NCBI GenBank assembly: GCA_019828595.1
Contig: JAHQRK010000017.1
Span: 930,001-994,000, forward strand
DNA: 64,000 nt
Reading direction: 5' to 3'
Origin: Aphanomyces cochlioides
Taxonomy: Eukaryota > Oomycota > Saprolegniomycetes > Saprolegniales > Verrucalvaceae
Below the pieces are notes generated by a model that had not been told where the DNA came from, ran no database searches, and worked only from the letters and a program-made list of their open reading frames with translations. Shown here piece by piece: positions 55,201 to 64,000 of the stretch (within the stretch, counting starts at the first letter, position 1; every line of letters starts with the position of its first letter). The position numbers and the translations under genes were made by a program.

Positions 55201-55747
55201 TGGCCTCGCCGTCCAAGTTGGACGTTTCAATGTGTGCATGGTCCCCTTGGCTGGACAAGACCAGCACGACATCAGCTGGGAGTGCCTCGCCGTCACGGAT
55301 ACGTACGATATCACCAACGTGCAGCTTTTGCCATTGCTCTCTTTCCCAAGTCGCGACGAATCGCTCGGTTGTGCGGTGGTTTACAAGCCGGTCGGCGTCA
55401 TGGCGAGCTTTGTCTTCGATTCCTTCCTTCACGAGCGTCACGGCAAGCACAACGGCGAGCGGCCCGATCGTTGAGTACTTGTTGGTTGGCGACAGTGACG
55501 TTGTGAGCTGCAGAAGCGAAATGAGGAGAAAGTAGACGTTGGCGACGCGGCGGAACTGCTCGAGCAAGTTGAGCGGCACGAATGTCAGGGCCGAGTACTT
55601 GGCGGTGCGGACCACATTGGATGGAAATGACGGCGTTCTTGTCGCCACACAATGCGTTGCGGTCTTGGCCCAGTCGTTGATGAAGAAGACGCGGTCTCCG
55701 CTGCGGTCGACGGACGACACGAGTCGCTCGAGCCCGACGGTCGCCAT
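49284..55747 (-). CDS. P4-ATPase fused to two-domain guanylate cyclase
   Basis: Six exons (54695-55747, 54406-54642, 51404-54364, 50101-51357, 49693-50064, 49284-49652) join to 2,082 aa. The N-terminal half is a P4 lipid flippase: actuator TSNLDGEANAKLK (usual NLDGETN), FTDKTGTLTTNQM (phospho-Asp about 406), MLTGDKDETA, GDGGNDVSMIQ, and ten-helix topology. The C-terminal half has two six-helix sets, each followed by a class III cyclase domain. C1 has FCDIVD, ETVGK (second metal Asp replaced by Lys, guanine-type Glu kept) and NTASRM. C2 has YSDVKGF and QTIGDAY (both metal Asps), but lacks the N..R pair. The domains thus form one composite site in the reversed order described for ciliate/apicomplexan ATPase-guanylyl cyclases. 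cGMP synthesis is inferred. Intron 4 (50065-50100) appears to be GC-AG. Confidence 0.93.
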
Positions 55748-55828
55748 ACTGTAGATCTTTGTCCGTTACGTTATCATGCGTGTCAGTTTCCAAAATGTGA
55801 AACCGACAAACTTAGTTGAAACTGTCAA

Positions 55829-57969
55829 TCAACAATCTGAAGGCCTGGCTTTGGCGGCGATGGCGACGACTTCTTGGCGCAGTTTTCGCACACGTTTGTC
55901 GTTGGGCCCGTAGTGGATCTCAAGGATGTACCGTGCCGCATCGAGCGCGTTCTCGGCAGCGGCACGCTGATCCTCCTGGTCGAGCCAAAAATGGCCCTCA
56001 GCGGCCAAGGCTTCCGCAGCTTCGACGCTAAATTGACCATAGCCGAGTTCAGCTGCTTGGACGACCTTGCGATGGATCGCACCAATGTCGGAGACATCTT
56101 TGTCGACGGCAAGATCGAGCCAGCCGCGCCATGCATCGATGGCATTCGCAGCGGCATCTCGCCGAGTCGTCTCGGAGTCGCCAAACGTCTCAGCTAAATC
56201 GTGAAAATAGCTCGCTGCTTCTTCGAGCAAGTTGCAAGCCGCTTCATGGCGATCAAAGTGCGCGTGGATCTTGGCGACGTGCATCTGAAGAAAGGCAGAC
56301 GCTGGCACAGCGCTACCGCACGCGCTTTCAAACATTTCAATGGCCAGCGTCAAGTATTTGACGGCATCGTCCGGCTCTTGCCGCGTCATGTGGACGTTGC
56401 CAAGACTGGTGTAGGCCATCGCAATGTGCACGTCTGCTTGGCGGAAATGGTCTTGCTCGAGAACAAAGACTTGGCGATAGAGATCGAGTGCTTCGTCCAA
56501 GTACACAGAGCTGACTGAGATCGTCGCTTGAGCTTGTTTGTCCCGCAACTGGCGCCGTGCGATAGCTTCAGCCTCCTTCTTGGACGGTATTTTGTTGGCT
56601 TTTTGCTTCTTCGATCGAGGATGGAGCGGCGACGTCGAGTTGAAAGACACTGTAGCTTCCATGATGCGAATCGCTTCGTCTTTTATGACCGAGTGGCCTT
56701 CAGGAGACGCTAGCCATGCTTCAAACTTCAAAGTTGCTGCTTCCTTTGCTTGGGCGACGGCTTGAGTCTGTCGGAGCGACAGCGCATCGGCCAAGGCCAT
56801 GTACCACTCGACGAGGCTGTGCTTGTCAGCTCCAACGATGGCTTGCTGACTTGTGACTGCTTGCCGAATCCACTCCAAGGCATCGTTGACTTGGCCGCGC
56901 TTCATGTGGTAGCTACAAGATGATAAACATGAAGAGCCACGTTGATTTCGCACCGGCCATGAAGTAGCGCAGTTTTGCACTTGAGACTTTCTAAAGCGAT
57001 CTCGTTCCAAGACATGCAAGCGAGTTCAACCACTTCAGGCCACGCCAGTCTCTCTGGACGGTCTTCGACCTCGTTGACAAGCTCCCCGAGACGTTGGAGC
57101 GCCACCAAGTCGTGCGACTGCAAACTCGCAACGAATTTATCGTCATTGTCGCTGCCACTCTCGGTTTGATAGACTTGTCGCAATGTCGACAAAACATCTA
57201 GAGGAATCAATTGCTCAAGCAGCCGACAATACGATTGAAACGAGCTGTCCTGGTCATAAAGGTGGCTACGATCAACAGTGTTACCGGAGCGATGCAGGCT
57301 CTACTACCTCACGAGACTTGACCATTCAATCGCATCGCCCGCTTGATCTGTTTGATCTCTCAACGATGCAAATGCACTTGGAACTGTGCTGGTTTTATCG
57401 AGCTCGGTGAAGAAGTCCTTGGTGCTGAGCGCAGCGACTAATTCTTGTCGTGAGACGTGACCTGATCGACTGAGCTTAGCGAAGACAGAGTACGCACGGT
57501 TGAGTTGACGCAGTGCTGCTTTCTCGTGGGGTTTATCAATGTCAAGGATGATGACATCTGCAGCGCGAGTGTGGTCAATGCATTGTTTCCAAAGACCTGC
57601 TCGCACGTATCCTTCAGCTAGTCCAAGTTCTGCCCGTGCTGTCTCGACAGAGAGTGGGCCATGCACTAGTTTGGCCAGAGTCACGAGCCGCATGTGACTT
57701 CGAAGAAAGCGTTCGTACAGGTTGACTCCATCACGGTCATAGAGATGTCCGATCTCGACTGTCGTGGGCGAGAGAGGACTTGTTGGCACTGAGACAGCTC
57801 GGTTGGTAAACTTGATTGAGAACGGACGTGCAAATTCACCAAGCTTGGTGTATCCACAGCTCTCAACGATTGCTAGCTGGTCAGCCAGTTGTGTAATATC
57901 ATCTCGCGTCTCGACAAATCGTTCGTACACCGATTTATACAGAGGCACGTCCGCTGCGGGGACTTCCAT
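55829..57969 (-). CDS. TPR-repeat protein
   Basis: Three exons (57308-57969, 56954-57265, 55829-56912) with 42- and 41-nt introns join to 685 aa. Helical TPR-type pairs run through most of it. Examples are LVHGPLSVETARAELGLAEG, YHMKRGQVNDALEWIRQAV, DVHIAMAYTSLGNVHMTRQE and AAENALDAARYILEIHYGPN. The middle has a segment resembling an EF-hand or dispersed calcium-binding loop (VFAKLSRSGHVSRQEL, about residue 185). A basic KKQKANK stretch precedes the last TPR block. The first part resembles TTC23-type ciliary TPR proteins in its LV.G....A....LAE pattern, but the assignment is weak. Its stop lies 81 bp before the flippase-cyclase ATG, same strand. Confidence 0.75.
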
Positions 57970-58434
57970 TTTGTAACTGATCCAATTGACCAGTTACAAA
58001 GTGCAGCCTCGCCCACTGCTCAGTCGAACTGCAGTGCGAATGCTGTGATCATATGGGCAACTCGTAAGATAACATAGACACTCTTCTTGGAGTAAAACCC
58101 ACATGTGGCACATCCTATAAATCGGAAATACTTCTTCGTAAAAAGAAACCCAACAAGGTCAGACCCACCACTTATTGATCAAGAGCTGGCTTATCATTTA
58201 AAACAGTTAAAGCTGCATTGCCTCTGTAGGCAGCGCATATTATCGTGACGGCAATTTGTGTCAGATCGAGCGAGGTCATGTCCTAGAGAGAGAATATGAT
58301 AAAATGAACGTCCGTCCTGCTTGGGTTTCCCGCTGAGGACTCTGATTGGCCAGAAATGAAACGGACACACTTTTGATTGGTTTAAAATATAACGAATAGA
58401 TCGCTGATTGGCTGAAATTCGAAAGACAACCAAC
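57970..58434. promoter_or_regulatory. Upstream region of the TPR gene with three CCAAT boxes
   Basis: Three ATTGG (inverted CCAAT) motifs occur at about 58342, 58374 and 58404 (TGATTGGCC, TGATTGGTTT, TGATTGGCTG), spaced about 30 bp. They lie 370-440 bp before the TPR start. The spacing suggests NF-Y-like sites, though the TPR 5' end is unknown. No gene is supported here. Confidence 0.35.
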
Positions 58435-60246
58435 TTAGATGGAGATGGCTTTGGCAGAGTATGCCAAAGGCGTCGTTTTGCCGTCTGGTGTCATGTTCAT
58501 GTTGAGATAGACGTAGGCGGCTTTGTTGAGTTGCTCGTCGTTCATCCACTTGGCATTTGCCGCTTGGATCGTGTCAACTTGACTTCTTTTGGCATGGGAT
58601 AGCCCCGCCGTTGCTGGAAAACACAAAACGCGGAGCGCCACGGATTGAAGGTGAGGACACGAGCTACCGAGGAAACCTTTCCACCAGTGGAGCGGCGGCG
58701 TATGCATGGCTGATTCCCAAACAGCTTCATCAGCGAAGACACCGGTGCAGCGACCGGTATACCGCGTCAACTCGGAAATCAAATTGGCAAACAGTGCTGG
58801 GGTTGAAAGTTGCTTCAGAAACGACAGCGCTTCGTTGGTCTCTTCATTGCCAAGCGACGATGGGAGAAAGCGTGGGTCGAGGAGGTAAGCCGTGTACATA
58901 GCGGGGTGGCGCATGGTAGCCCAGTGCTTGTTGACAATTCGTGTCACGTCTGGCGAAATTGATGGATGTTGCAAGTGACTCCACAGCTGCGTGAACTTGT
59001 GGTAAAACATGGCCAAGGAGGCAAAATCAGCATCAAAGACGTCAAAGATATCGCCAAATGGAGCTAGAATGCTCTTGAATTGAGCCACGTTGCCCCACCA
59101 CGACAAATTCGATAGCTTTTCACGGAGCGTCAAGTCCAAAGTGTTGAGAGCACCGAAATCTTCAGCCAAAAGGACGTCAAAGACATGGCGATACTTGTCC
59201 ATGGCATTGACGCATGCAACGATCGACGCTGGCCGAGACGGATCGGCATCAACTAAGCCAAACGGGATTTCCTCAATGTTCAGTTCGGAAGCAACTCGCG
59301 CGAAGCGAGCTTTGTGGAGATGGTTCTGGCTGAAGAATGCTGTGACGTCTCGGCAAACAGTCCAAAGGCCGTGGAAAGCAGGAAGGCGAAGCAGTTCCGT
59401 CATCATGGCGTCGAAAGCATGGGAACAAGAGGGGAGAATCGTCAGATGCTGGTACTTGGCAACAAGAAGCTCACTAGCATCTCTCATACTTGGACTATTG
59501 TCAACAACAAGCGTGGAAACTTTCTCGAGCCCAATCGACAATAGAACAGCTTCCATGCGCTGGAAAAGCATTTCCGTCGAGTGCACGTGCTCTCGTGTGC
59601 CCTCAAAGCTGTACACGGCAGGATTTGGTGCATACACAATGTGGGAGAGTATCGATCGATTCCACATGAGCGACCAGCTCTCGACTCCAAGGCAAACCGA
59701 CGGTGCATCGTTGATATCTCCACGGATACGGGCTTGAATCTCCATGAACTCTGCATTTAATTGATTCGACGCAAGCGCGGACACTGTACACGATTGGTAC
59801 GTAGGCGACAGACGCTTAAGTAGGCGCTGGAATGACGGATCTTCAATGACCGACACTGGGAGTCCCGCACCATAGATCGCCTTCGAGACGAGGTTTTGTA
59901 TATCGAGCTTGTCAACATTCGACGGTGGCACCTCCGGCATCATTGCCTTTCGCTTCTTGGACTTTAAGTCGTTGGCATTTGTATTGTTGACTGGCATTTT
60001 GATCGCCGTTGGCACTTGATCGAGGGATCCAAAGAGAGACGACGTGGCTGCTTTTTTGGTTCCATCGTCTCCAGCAGCCATATCAGCTCGTACTGACGCA
60101 GGGCATTCCGTGCATCGCTTGGCTAAGTGGAGTCTCATTCTCGAGACCAATCCAACCATGTTGTGGTGGCAAAACTTACAAATCGCGCGGCGTTGCGCAT
60201 CGTCGCGACGAAAATGTGCCCACACCGAGTCTGGGGGGCGAGGCAT
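58435..60246 (-). CDS. BED-finger hAT-derived protein, probably domesticated
   Basis: Intact 603-aa single exon. The BED zinc finger is at residues 8-50 (VWAHFRRDD, CKFCHHNM, RLHLAKRC). A DUF659/hAT RNase-H-like fold follows: VCLGVESWS (usual first catalytic Asp replaced by Glu), TLVVDNSPSMRDA (second Asp), CSHAFDAMMTELLRLP. The end is hAT-type (HWWKGFLGSSCPHLQSVALRVL, then LNKAAYVYLNMN). No terminal inverted repeats or 8-bp duplication are apparent around it. An intact frame with an altered catalytic residue and no transposon ends, inside a housekeeping block, suggests a host gene derived from a hAT transposase (inference). A role in DNA binding via the BED finger is plausible. Confidence 0.8.
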   Translation of the reverse strand: MPRPPDSVWAHFRRDDAQRRAICKFCHHNMVGLVSRMRLHLAKRCTECPASVRADMAAGDDGTKKAATSSLFGSLDQVPTAIKMPVNNTNANDLKSKKRKAMMPEVPPSNVDKLDIQNLVSKAIYGAGLPVSVIEDPSFQRLLKRLSPTYQSCTVSALASNQLNAEFMEIQARIRGDINDAPSVCLGVESWSLMWNRSILSHIVYAPNPAVYSFEGTREHVHSTEMLFQRMEAVLLSIGLEKVSTLVVDNSPSMRDASELLVAKYQHLTILPSCSHAFDAMMTELLRLPAFHGLWTVCRDVTAFFSQNHLHKARFARVASELNIEEIPFGLVDADPSRPASIVACVNAMDKYRHVFDVLLAEDFGALNTLDLTLREKLSNLSWWGNVAQFKSILAPFGDIFDVFDADFASLAMFYHKFTQLWSHLQHPSISPDVTRIVNKHWATMRHPAMYTAYLLDPRFLPSSLGNEETNEALSFLKQLSTPALFANLISELTRYTGRCTGVFADEAVWESAMHTPPLHWWKGFLGSSCPHLQSVALRVLCFPATAGLSHAKRSQVDTIQAANAKWMNDEQLNKAAYVYLNMNMTPDGKTTPLAYSAKAISI

Positions 60247-60950
60247 CGCAGTGTTTCCTTCGTTTGATTTAAACTGATCGAAACTCAGTTTGAAAACATT
60301 TAAAATATATTTAAAATAATAAACTGAAAAATTGAAAATTCATATCACGCAGGAGGGCGAACCCTGAAACTCTTGGACCATCTGCGCATTAACTGTGCTC
60401 GATGAAGTAAGACAAAACTAGTGAAATTGACGCCCCTATTGCAATATGAACGGAATAGATTGGAGCAGTAATCGCTCAAACAGCGCTGAGTTATTTGGAG
60501 CGTTGTCGGCTTCCACGATAACATCGGTTCAGGTCATGCAATTCCGCGGATAACTGAGGAAGAAGCATTCTGTTGTAAGCCCCAATATGTACTGTTCCTG
60601 GCCAACGCCTCAAGTTGTTGCGAGCTGCCACACACATTATGCTAGCAAGTACAATGTTCTATCCCAACCTGACTGTGAAGTAGACTCGCAATTCACTAAA
60701 CCAAGCTAACATGTGAGCACAGTGGACATTTATCACGTATTTTAGTACATTCCTCTCAAGCATTTAGTTGTACTACCCAAGAGAAAGCAACCAGGCAGGA
60801 ATCGAAGGTCGGTTGGGTATGGCACTCAAGTGCATTCACAATTGTGTCGACTGTTGACGAGTATAATTTCAAATACATTTAAAATGTATTTTTAAATAAT
60901 TGGCTCCAGTTAAACGAACGGTCCACTCGTTTTAAACTTTAAGCATCCGG
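60247..60950. other. Divergent intergenic region, no gene seen
   Basis: About 700 bp between two divergently transcribed genes. AAAATATATTTAAAATAAT-type tracts at 60300-60330 and 60870-60900 are AT-rich. No RNA gene or conserved element is recognised. Confidence 0.45.
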
Positions 60951-61436
60951 ATGCTTTATCCGGATTTTCTTGATTGGTGCTCCAACACCAGTTCCATCAA
61001 CGCGGCGAGCATGAGCGGTCGAATCAGTCACATGGGACGCATTGCGTACCATGTTGTGGATGCGAAGGGCCAAGTCGTGGGTCGCTTGGCCTCTCAATTG
61101 GCTCCAATCCTTCGTGGCAAGCACAAGCCGACGTACATGCCAAATGTCGACTGCGGCGACGTCGTCGTCGTCTTGAACGCCGAGCACCTTGTCTTGACGG
61201 GCAACAAATGGGACGATAAGTTGTACAGATGGCACACAGGCTACCCTGGTTCCTTGAAGACCCGCACAGCCAAGCAAATTAAAGAAAAGGATGCAGGAGA
61301 AGTGTTGCGAAAGGCCGTGTTGGGCATGTTGCCCAAAAACAAGATGCGCGCGCTCCAAGTCAACAAACTCAAGATTTTTCCCGGCGAAGAACACACGTTC
61401 CATGAAGAGTTGGGCCCCAACCCAAAGTTCCTCTAG
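60951..61436 (+). CDS. Bacterial/mitochondrial-type ribosomal protein uL13
   Basis: Single exon. Either 161 aa from ATG 60951, or 141 aa from ATG 61011 (MSGRISHMGR). The longer form adds a short N-terminal extension that could aid mitochondrial targeting, but it is not strongly basic, so the start is uncertain. Body: HVVDAKGQVVGRLASQLAPI, LRGKHKPTYMPNVDCGD, VVVLNAEHLVLTGNKWDDK, YRWHTGYPGSLKT, EVLRKAVLGMLPKNKMR and the KIFPGEEHTFHEEL end. These are RplM/MRPL13 signatures, not the cytosolic L13a form. It acts in the large subunit of the organellar ribosome. Confidence 0.92.
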   Translation: MLYPDFLDWCSNTSSINAASMSGRISHMGRIAYHVVDAKGQVVGRLASQLAPILRGKHKPTYMPNVDCGDVVVVLNAEHLVLTGNKWDDKLYRWHTGYPGSLKTRTAKQIKEKDAGEVLRKAVLGMLPKNKMRALQVNKLKIFPGEEHTFHEELGPNPKFL

Positions 61437-61580
61437 ATGCCTTGGCTGGTCTGCATGCAATAGTATACTAATTCACGTTCGAATCGAGCACTCTTTTGAT
61501 CACACTCGTGGCATCACATGAAAAGAACACTGGCAAAGAAGAAACCCTGCTAAATACTTGATTAGTTACGAAAGTGATGG

Positions 61581-62908
61581 CTACACCGCATCTGTGGCAG
61601 CACTCTCTACTGCTTTTGTGGAGGAAGAAGCAACCTCGGGGGGATGAGGTCCCTTTGAAAGAGAGCTGAGGAACCCAGCCAGCTCAAGTACGTCTCCACG
61701 GGAAACTTCAGTTCTGGGTGGTTGCTTCGCCTCGGCATCTTTTTTTCTCTTGCTTTTGCCTTCCACGATATTTTTGTGTTCACGTGCTGTTGTCTTCCTT
61801 GCTCGTTTGGACTCTTTCGGGGCGATGGCAAAGTCCCAAGGCACAGAGCATTGCTGAGCTGCTGGAGTTTGAAGTGAAACTGGCTCAGCTTCGCTTGTTT
61901 CCGTCTAAGAAAGCAGATATCAGGAGACGTCCGTCAAAGCTGGAACGCACCTGTTGGGGATCGGCTTTGGGACTTGCAAGCTTATTTAGTTCTTCAGCGC
62001 TGACCATGGCGAGAGCGTTCACCCCAGCAAAAAAGTCGGCTTTGCCAGCTTTGCGCTTTTTAGTAGTCCCTGAAGGAGATGTCAATACTCGAAGGGGTTT
62101 CATGGGGAATACCTTTGACAGTCTTGTCCCCTTCGATGGGCTTCAAGTCTCCAGCCATCAAGTACTTCTTCTTTGCAAACTTGGCTTTGACCTTACTTTC
62201 TTGGACCTGAGGATCCTCCTTAGGTTCCTCAATTTTTTCTGGTTGTGGGGGTTCAATAGGTTCGCCACGTGCAAGTTTATCGCGCATGGCTTCATACAAT
62301 TCGCGCTTCATGGTTTGTTTTCGGATTTCTTGTCTGACAAGAAGTCGCTTTCGCAAAAGTTGCTTTATGTCTGCATCGGACAGACCTTTGATTGTTTCGT
62401 CGTATCTGGTCACTTGTGGTCGGTTTGGTCGATTCGCAGCCGAAGCGAGACGACACAAATGCCTTGATGATACTACCGTGGTCGAATCTTGGGTTGTGTT
62501 TTCATCGTTCTCGTTGCTTTCAATTTTTACGCTCTTTTCGCCACGCTATTTACAAACGAGTATGTCATGCATGGCGCACTTCAATGTGGTTACCTTGTCT
62601 GACTTGGTGGTCTTCTCGGACGGCGCTGCTGCCTCCTTGACACATCCGGCTTGCTTTCCAGCCGTTAATTGTTCCGACAAAATCGACACGCCGCTTTTCA
62701 TGGACGATTCCAAAGTGCGTAAATCTTTCCCCGTCATCATTGTTTTATAGTGCAACGACGCGTATTCATACACTTCTTGGACTGTCTTTGAGTCGATACT
62801 TCGGGCAATTCGATTCCAGTCGGATCCGAACTGCTGAAGCCCGTGGATAAACTTGGATCGTTCGTCTTCACTCCACTGCGCGATCACGTCGACCATGAGA
62901 CCACCCAT
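61581..62908 (-). CDS. SANT/Myb-domain nuclear protein
   Basis: Four exons (62594-62908, 62113-62545, 61951-62069, 61581-61904) with 48-, 43- and 46-nt introns join to 396 aa. A SANT domain lies at residues about 9-57 (WSEDERSKFIHGLQQFGSDW, RIARSIDSKTVQEVYEYASL), with the spaced aromatic residues typical of chromatin-associated SANT modules. The rest is charged and Pro/Lys-rich with a helical ADIKQLLRKRLLVRQEIRKQ and several basic stretches (KESKRARKTTAREHK, EGKSKRKKDA) that could be nuclear signals. No other domain is recognised. A role in chromatin or transcription is inferred from SANT only. It is convergent with the L13 gene (144 bp apart). Confidence 0.8.
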
Positions 62909-64000
62909 CCGCTTGTCCGTTCTTAATGTGCACTCGACGAATCTTTTTCAAAAATAAAATATATTTTTCACTTGATCTTTGTATACTAAACTCCAATCGT
63001 GCAATGAATTTTTTTTCCATTTAATTTGTTCCCGCCTTTCCCCAACGGAATCTGCAACTTACTTGCCGTTTGTATTGTTCTGGTTTATCCGGATAGGCTA
63101 GTTATCCGGATATCCAATCACAACACGGTTTTTGCACTCGTCTCCCGTAAAGTGCGCTTGTAACCGAACAATGAAACGCTTCCTCCCATGTCGTCTGACC
63201 TGGTCGGCAGCCAAAGCCGACTGACACTGCGGCAGTTGGACGAGCCATCTTGGTCAGATAGCGTTTCAATCAAGAGACTCATCTAGTCATGGTGAACGCG
63301 ACAGGATGCTCCCAAAAGATTGAAAAGAGTTCATCGACACGGATTTTTCATGAAGCCTCGGGACGATATATAGGTATGGACTTTAGCAGACCGAGAAGAG
63401 GAACTCTCTAAACTGCCATGATGCTAAATGTACATGCAATATCTGATTGCCTTAACTGCTCTAGACACAAGCGGGACGTACTGCTTGGGCTGTTGAGGCT
63501 TGACTTGACCAGAGCATAGGCATCACAAGGGGGGCATAAGATAAATATGGCGGTCGCTACTTTAGTGCTTGTAGACAAGACTACGTCTGGCGTGAATATT
63601 ATTGGTTTCGAAGAAATAGTGCAGTTTACGGTTGAATCAATGAAATGTTCGACCACGCCAGAGCTTACGAGCGTCATTTCAACGACACCTGAAGAAATGG
63701 CAGCAGCAGCCCACCATCGCCTACATCTGGGGCGACTAATCCCCCAGACGCGATTCCAACTAGCAGAATAGAAGGCATGCGCTGTAGTCACTGTTTCGAG
63801 TGCCTTTTCAGCGTGCATAACATTGCACGCCATATGCCTAGCAATGAATATGTCTATGCCTGGCCATGTCGATTGCTTCGACGAGTTGCCTGAGGCCGCA
63901 TGTCTTTGATTTGCTATCACCTCCATGACTAAATTGATCATTAAGAAAGATAATATATAGATTTTTGTATGCCAATAGAAAGAAAAAGTATTTTTCAATT
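62909..64000. other. 3' gap with unassigned frames
   Basis: No recognisable gene. Two overlapping frames exist, 63547-63771 (+, 74 codons) and 63408-63998 (-, 196 codons). Neither has a family signature, and at most one can be real. 62940-63020 is AT-rich and would be upstream of the SANT gene. Confidence 0.35.

Noticed and set aside
63408..63998. 196-codon minus-strand frame near the window end
   Set aside because: No domain, it overlaps an opposite frame, and its composition gives no support, so it is left as unassigned.

Overview
The window looks like nuclear DNA of an oomycete. A saprolegnialean such as Aphanomyces is my best guess, but that rank is an inference. The evidence is a P4-ATPase fused to a two-domain nucleotide cyclase, membrane-anchored GH17 glucanases with ricin-B lectin tails, very short spliceosomal introns (mostly 36-52 nt, read directly by joining frames), tightly packed housekeeping genes, and Tc1/IS630, MULE-like and hAT elements.

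Left part (1-23.2 kb): a birth-and-death cluster of a small FYVE-like zinc-finger family. About 16 copies or pieces lie on both strands. Apparently complete genes are at 685-1812(-), 2347-3771(-), 5617-6798(+), 14730-15956(-) and 22663-23163(-). C-terminally frameshifted twins are at 4306-5190(+) and 16383-17267(-). A zinc-finger-less deletion form is at 11551-11844(-). The rest are fragments. A 2,444-bp, apparently perfect inverted duplication (4210-6653 and 14920-17363) carries two of the genes. A second, tighter inverted duplication (18412-18990) makes a 264-bp-arm hairpin from the zinc-finger core. A broken GRDP-like gene (7896-9634) and a 460-bp MULE-like MITE (19091-19550) sit inside the cluster.

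Middle (20-29.7 kb): four GH17 beta-glucanase/lectin paralogues on the minus strand. One is intact (23478-24929). One is interrupted by a single in-frame TAG (28140-29660). Two are degraded.

29.7-42 kb is gene-poor and AT-rich. It holds a Tc1 element with Sleeping-Beauty-like IR/DR ends (31068-32624), the NFS1 cysteine desulfurase gene (33948-35447), a tRNA-like element, and an IS630-like transposon with 225-bp inverted repeats built of short tandem units and an intron-containing transposase (36905-39012).

42.1-62.9 kb is an ordinary, very compact core-genome block: ZRSR2/Urp-like splicing factor (+), HRQ1-like helicase (-), WASH1 (+), flippase-cyclase (-), a TPR protein (-), a BED/hAT-derived gene (-), bacterial-type ribosomal protein L13 (+) and a SANT-domain protein (-). 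Convergent neighbours here end 5 bp apart or even overlap at their stop codons. The contrast between the plastic left half and the compact right half is the main architectural message.
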